This document shows positions 12,993-16,440 of a stretch of DNA of 16,440 nucleotides, in pieces (positions within the stretch are counted from its first letter, which is position 1; the number at the start of each line of letters is the position of its first letter). The position numbers and the translations under genes were made by a program. The notes under the pieces were generated by a model that was given only the letters and a program-made list of their open reading frames with translations, was not told the origin of the DNA and searched no databases. This DNA comes from JBDUDR01 sp040002845 (GTDB taxonomy: Bacteria > Actinomycetota > Actinomycetes > Propionibacteriales > Nocardioidaceae), in contig JBDUDR010000053.1 of assembly GCA_040002845.1 (NCBI GenBank), positions 1 to 16,440 on the forward strand. The letters are read 5' to 3'.

Positions 12993-14000
12993 TCAGCTTG
13001 CATGCAGGGAGGCAGTCAGCATGGGCCACGCACGGCCGAGCTCACGCTGCCAGTACGGCCAGCTGTGAGTCCCGGGCCCGTAGAAGTCCGTGGTTACTGG
13101 GATGTGCAGTGATCGCAGCCGGTCGGCGAAGGCCACATTTTCGGCATGGATCGACGCCTCGATGGGATCCTGAGCCGTGCCGTCGGGGTCGAGCGGGCCG
13201 GGTGTGCCGGTGCCGGCGGAGAGATAGATCCTCACGCCGCGAAGCTTGGCCGCCAAGTCGTACGGGTTGTGGGCCGCCCAGGTGGCGGCCGCCGTGGTGG
13301 GGTCACCCCACAGATCTTCTGGGTCTTGCCCGTAACCGCTCACCAGTTGCTGGTAGGCGCTTGATTCTTGCGGGCTCAACCGCGTGTCGACGATGCCGCT
13401 GAAGGAAGCGGCGGCGCGGAACATGCCGGGATGGCGGGCGGCGTAGCTGAGTGCACCCAGCCCGCCCATCGAGAGGCCAGCGATCGCGCGGACGTCACTG
13501 GCGCGGAAGTGCTGCTCGAGGATGTGACGGAGTTCTACGAGATGGAAGGTCTCCCATTGGGGCCCCTGAAGCCAGTTGGTATAGAACCCGACGGGCCCGG
13601 CGTCGGGCATGACGATCAGCACCTCCGTGTGTGCGCTGCGGGCTTCGATGTCGGTGTAGCGGGTCCAGCTTCGATAGTCGTCGCAACACCCGTGCAAAAG
13701 GTAGAGAACGGGGAAGCGACCCGTGGTCCGGGCGTAATCCGCGGGTAGGAGCAGACGCACGCTGACCCTGGCCCCGACCGCACGTGATTCGATGGTCAAC
13801 TGAAGTAACCGGGCGGTGAGCGCAGTCGTGGACAGAATCTTGACCGCACCTGGGCTCGAGCCGGGAGAATTCAGCGGTTTCTGTGCAGTGCTCGGACCGC
13901 CCTGGTCGCAGGCCGTTGCTGTGAGCAGCACCCCAACGGCGACGCTGCCGACCAGGGCGCGAACGTGGCCCGCCGCCGACCGACCCCCCGAGGCGGACAT
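12993..14000 (-). CDS. Lipoprotein esterase, esterase D/Ag85-like alpha/beta-hydrolase
   Basis: This is a 335-residue protein. A hydrophobic segment ending TATAC puts Cys31 at a probable lipoprotein cleavage site. A Ser/Pro/Gly-rich linker follows, then a PF00756-type hydrolase. FPVLYLLHGCCDDYRSW forms the oxyanion region. The nucleophile is Ser177 in GLSMGG, the charge relay probably includes Glu281, and His312 (GPGTHSWPYW) completes the triad. The family includes esterase D and the antigen 85 mycolyltransferases, so acyl transfer to or from cell-envelope lipids or sugars is plausible. ATG 14000 lies 1 bp after the stop of the MmpL gene, so the two are co-transcribed. The substrate is unknown. 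Confidence 0.9.
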   Translation of the reverse strand: MSASGGRSAAGHVRALVGSVAVGVLLTATACDQGGPSTAQKPLNSPGSSPGAVKILSTTALTARLLQLTIESRAVGARVSVRLLLPADYARTTGRFPVLYLLHGCCDDYRSWTRYTDIEARSAHTEVLIVMPDAGPVGFYTNWLQGPQWETFHLVELRHILEQHFRASDVRAIAGLSMGGLGALSYAARHPGMFRAAASFSGIVDTRLSPQESSAYQQLVSGYGQDPEDLWGDPTTAAATWAAHNPYDLAAKLRGVRIYLSAGTGTPGPLDPDGTAQDPIEASIHAENVAFADRLRSLHIPVTTDFYGPGTHSWPYWQRELGRAWPMLTASLHAS

Positions 14001-14001
14001 G

Positions 14002-16320
14002 TCAGGGCCGTCCGGCCGCCTCGGGCCGCTCGACGCCCAACGTGACCGGAGCCTCGCGGTCGTGCGGCGCCTCGATCGTCACGTTCGGGAGCAGTCGATT
14101 GAGCCAGCGCGGGATGTACCACGACTTCTCACCCAGCAGGGTGAGGAACGCGGGAACAAGCGTCATCCGCACGATCAGCGCGTCCACGAGGATCGCTACC
14201 GCGAGCAGCAATCCGAACTCCTTCGGGATGCGATCGGCGCTGAGGATGAAGGCCGCGAAGACCGTGCCCATGATGAGAGCCGCGGCCACGACCACGCGGC
14301 CGATAGCCGACATGCCATGCGTCACCGCGTCCCGCGTCTTCAGGCCGTGTACGTGCTCCTCCCGGATGCGGCTCACCAGGAAGACCTCGTAGTCCATTGA
14401 GAGCCCGAACAGGATCGCGAAGGCGATCGGTGGGACGAAGGTTTCGATCGGGCCCGTCCGATCCAGCCCGGTCAGGCCGAGCAGGTGGCCCTCCTGCACC
14501 ACCAGGGTCAACACGCCGAACCCGACGAAGGCGGAGAGCAGCGTCGTGATCGCCGCCTTCGTCGAGATCACGATCGATCTGAACGCCATGGCCAGCACGA
14601 TGAACGTAACGCCGATGATGTAGAGGAGGAACAGCGGCATCCGCTGGAAGATCTGATCGGCGATGTCCTTGAACGCCGCCGTCTGGCCTGAGACGTACGC
14701 GACCGCATCGCCGCCCGCGGTCGCCGCCGGCACGACGTCGTTTCGCAACCGGTCGACGAGCCTGTCGGTCGCCTCATCCTGCGGAGCTGACCGCGGGGTC
14801 ACGAAGACGATGGCGACGGTGCCTTCGTCGTTGAGCTGTGGCTTGGCGACGGACGCCACGTCCTCACTGCCCTGCACCCCGTTGTAGATCTTCTGCGGCG
14901 CCTGCGGGTCGCCGTTCACGTCCACGACGATCGGGATCGGGCCGTTGAAGCCGGGCCCGAAGCCCTCGGCCAGCAGGTCGTAAGCTCTGCGGCTGGTTTG
15001 CTCGACGGGTTGTGTCCCCTGGTCGGCGGCGCCAAGGCGAACCAGGGACGAGGTCGAAGCCAGGCCCACGACCACCAGCAACACGACCGGGAACACGATC
15101 CGCGCGTGCGCGGTCACGAACCGGCCCCAGCGGGCGACGAGGGTCTTTTCGCGGCCGGCCTCCGAGTCGTCCACCGGGCTGAGGAACGGCACCTTCAGCC
15201 GGTCGATCTTGTGGCCGAGCAGGGCCAGCACGGCGAGCAGGAGCGAGTTCGCGATCAACACAGTGGTCAGCACGCCGAGGGCGCTGCCGATGCCGAGCTT
15301 GGTCACGAAGTCGAGCCCGATGAACGCGAGACCGCTCACCGAGATGGCGACGGTGAGGCCGGCGAAGAGCACCGCCCGACCTGCTGAAGCGCCGGCCTCG
15401 GAGGCGGCGTCCTGTGGTGAGAGCCCGTCGTGGAGGAGCTGTCTGAAGCGCGTGACGATGAAGAGCGAGTAGTCGATGCCGACGCCCAAGCCGATCATCG
15501 AGACGAGGATGGGCGTGATCGTGTTGATGTCGGTCAACCCGGCCAGGATGAACAGCAGTAAGAATGCCGTCGTCACCGCCGTGATCGCCAGCGCAATCGG
15601 GATCAGCATTGCCACGAAGGTGCGAAACACGATCAGTAGCACGATGATCGCTGCGAGCAACCCGAGCGTCTCCGACGTCCCCTGCTCGACAGGCGGGAAC
15701 TCGGCTTCGCCGTTGTACTCGACCGTTACCCCCGCCGGCTCGACCGTCTCGCGGACGGCATCCTCCACGGCGACGACCGCGTCGCGATCCCCTCCCTCGA
15801 CAACCTGATCGAACTGCACTTCCGCGTAGGCGATGCGGCCGTCGTCGGAGACGGTGTTCTTGCTGAAGGGATTACTGACGCTGTCGACGCCGACCTGGCC
15901 GTCCGTCGGTGCGAACTCCGGCGATCTTAGGCGCGCGATGGCCTTCTCGATCGCCGCCCGGCGATCAGGCGTGTCGAGCTGTTGGCCCTCCGGCGCCGCG
16001 AAGACGGCGTTCAGCACACTGCCTTGCTCGGACGCGAACTCGGCCTTGATGAGGTCAGTTGCCTTCTGCGTATCCGACCCCGGGATTTCGAACTCGTCCC
16101 GCAGCGAACCACCGATCGTCGCCACCAGGATGACCAGCAGGACGATGATCCCAACCCAGCCGAAGACGACGCGCCACGGATGCGTGGCGCAGGCTCGCGT
16201 CCATCGCGCGAGCCAACCGGTGGCCAGACGTTCGTGGGCCGCCCGTCGTTCCGGCGGAGTGCCCTTCGGGTCGGGCACAGTCCCACGGTTGCTGACAGGT
16301 TCTCCCGTGCGCTCCGACAT
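14002..16320 (-). CDS. MMPL-family RND transporter
   Basis: This 772-residue protein has the duplicated RND layout: one helix, a large extracytoplasmic loop, then five helices, twice. The first helix is VVFGWVGIIVLLVILVATIG. Family motifs include GLGVGIDYSLFIVTRFRQLL in the first half and GLSMDYEVFLVSRIREEH in the second, both with Asp-Tyr pairs of the proton pathway. MmpL proteins export lipids or lipid-like molecules in actinobacteria. I chose ATG 16320, preceded by GAGAGGGGCGAAGGC; the frame is open to 16383, but that stretch is leader DNA. With the lipoprotein esterase gene directly downstream, a transporter plus outer-face acyl enzyme unit is likely. The cargo is unknown. Confidence 0.94.
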   Translation of the reverse strand: MSERTGEPVSNRGTVPDPKGTPPERRAAHERLATGWLARWTRACATHPWRVVFGWVGIIVLLVILVATIGGSLRDEFEIPGSDTQKATDLIKAEFASEQGSVLNAVFAAPEGQQLDTPDRRAAIEKAIARLRSPEFAPTDGQVGVDSVSNPFSKNTVSDDGRIAYAEVQFDQVVEGGDRDAVVAVEDAVRETVEPAGVTVEYNGEAEFPPVEQGTSETLGLLAAIIVLLIVFRTFVAMLIPIALAITAVTTAFLLLFILAGLTDINTITPILVSMIGLGVGIDYSLFIVTRFRQLLHDGLSPQDAASEAGASAGRAVLFAGLTVAISVSGLAFIGLDFVTKLGIGSALGVLTTVLIANSLLLAVLALLGHKIDRLKVPFLSPVDDSEAGREKTLVARWGRFVTAHARIVFPVVLLVVVGLASTSSLVRLGAADQGTQPVEQTSRRAYDLLAEGFGPGFNGPIPIVVDVNGDPQAPQKIYNGVQGSEDVASVAKPQLNDEGTVAIVFVTPRSAPQDEATDRLVDRLRNDVVPAATAGGDAVAYVSGQTAAFKDIADQIFQRMPLFLLYIIGVTFIVLAMAFRSIVISTKAAITTLLSAFVGFGVLTLVVQEGHLLGLTGLDRTGPIETFVPPIAFAILFGLSMDYEVFLVSRIREEHVHGLKTRDAVTHGMSAIGRVVVAAALIMGTVFAAFILSADRIPKEFGLLLAVAILVDALIVRMTLVPAFLTLLGEKSWYIPRWLNRLLPNVTIEAPHDREAPVTLGVERPEAAGRP

Positions 16321-16351
16321 GCCTTCGCCCCTCTCGTTTCGCTGCGGGTAT

Positions 16352-16364
16352 CCAGTAAGACTGG
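16352..16364. promoter_or_regulatory. Small palindrome in the MMPL promoter region
   Basis: CCAGT (16352-16356) and ACTGG (16360-16364) flank AAG, within the roughly 100-bp leader of the transporter gene. On the minus strand TTGGGA upstream could serve as a -35 element with GGATAC 17 bp later. A TetR-type repressor site is possible; evidence is thin. Confidence 0.3.
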
Positions 16365-16418
16365 TTGACGTCCCAAAACTCATCGGTCGTCAGCAACTGC
16401 ACCTGAGCCACAATTGGG

Positions 16419-16440
16419 TGCGCGAGGGGGGAGTTGAACC
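16419..16440 (-). tRNA. 3' end of a tRNA gene, probably tRNA-Leu (cut by window edge)
   Basis: Read on the minus strand, the edge gives GGTTCAACT followed by CCCCC, the T-loop and 3' T-stem arm. CTCGCGC follows as a 7-nt acceptor strand, then discriminator A at 16419. The next bases are CCC, so CCA is not encoded. A matching 5' acceptor would read GCGCGAG, which with a C-rich T-stem fits actinobacterial tRNA-Leu; the anticodon lies outside the window. Confidence 0.65.

Overview
The window is high-GC and reads as a chromosomal segment from an actinobacterium. The signs are many GTG starts, 4-bp start/stop overlaps, a DUF222/13E12-type HNH nuclease gene, Phd- and RelE-type toxin-antitoxin modules, and an MmpL-family transporter beside an Ag85-like esterase. 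A Propionibacteriales/Nocardioidaceae-like host is a guess, not something the sequence proves.

Left part (1-3792), polyhydroxyalkanoate (PHA) storage. A minus-strand XRE regulator is followed, still on the minus strand, by a broken DUF1772 membrane-protein gene. Divergent from these is a tight plus-strand pair: an (R)-specific enoyl-CoA hydratase of the MaoC/HtdZ type and a class I PHA synthase with an intact Cys-Asp-His triad. The hydratase can draw (R)-3-hydroxyacyl-CoA from beta-oxidation and the synthase polymerises it. A phasin-like granule protein follows behind its own AT-richer control region, which carries GTTAGC/GCTAAC repeats. A strong hairpin terminator ends this unit.

Middle part (3865-7643). 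A short-LID adenylate kinase, a 70-residue unknown protein and a DHA2-type MFS exporter overlap one another as an operon. About 370 bases without a confident gene follow, holding related direct and inverted repeats. After that comes a probably secreted HNH nuclease with a C-terminal lamin-tail domain; its best signal peptide lies upstream of any ordinary start codon.

Accessory part (7719-11932). A MmcQ/YjbR-family gene is followed by a RelB/RelE-like module. Next is a 150-bp scar that carries decayed pieces of both the nuclease and the mmcQ gene, in the same order as the intact copies. Then come a 13E12/DUF222 HNH gene split by an in-frame amber codon, a second toxin-antitoxin pair with a hybrid Phd/HicB-like antitoxin, and a third pair (Phd + RelE) on the opposite strand. 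The second and third modules converge with 7 bp between them. This stretch looks like a turnover hotspot built by duplication, insertion and decay.

Right part (12144-16440). A small secreted protein of unknown function converges on a lipoprotein esterase across a perfect 17-bp hairpin. The esterase sits 1 bp downstream of an MmpL/RND transporter gene in a minus-strand operon. The 3' end of a tRNA, probably tRNA-Leu, is cut by the window edge.
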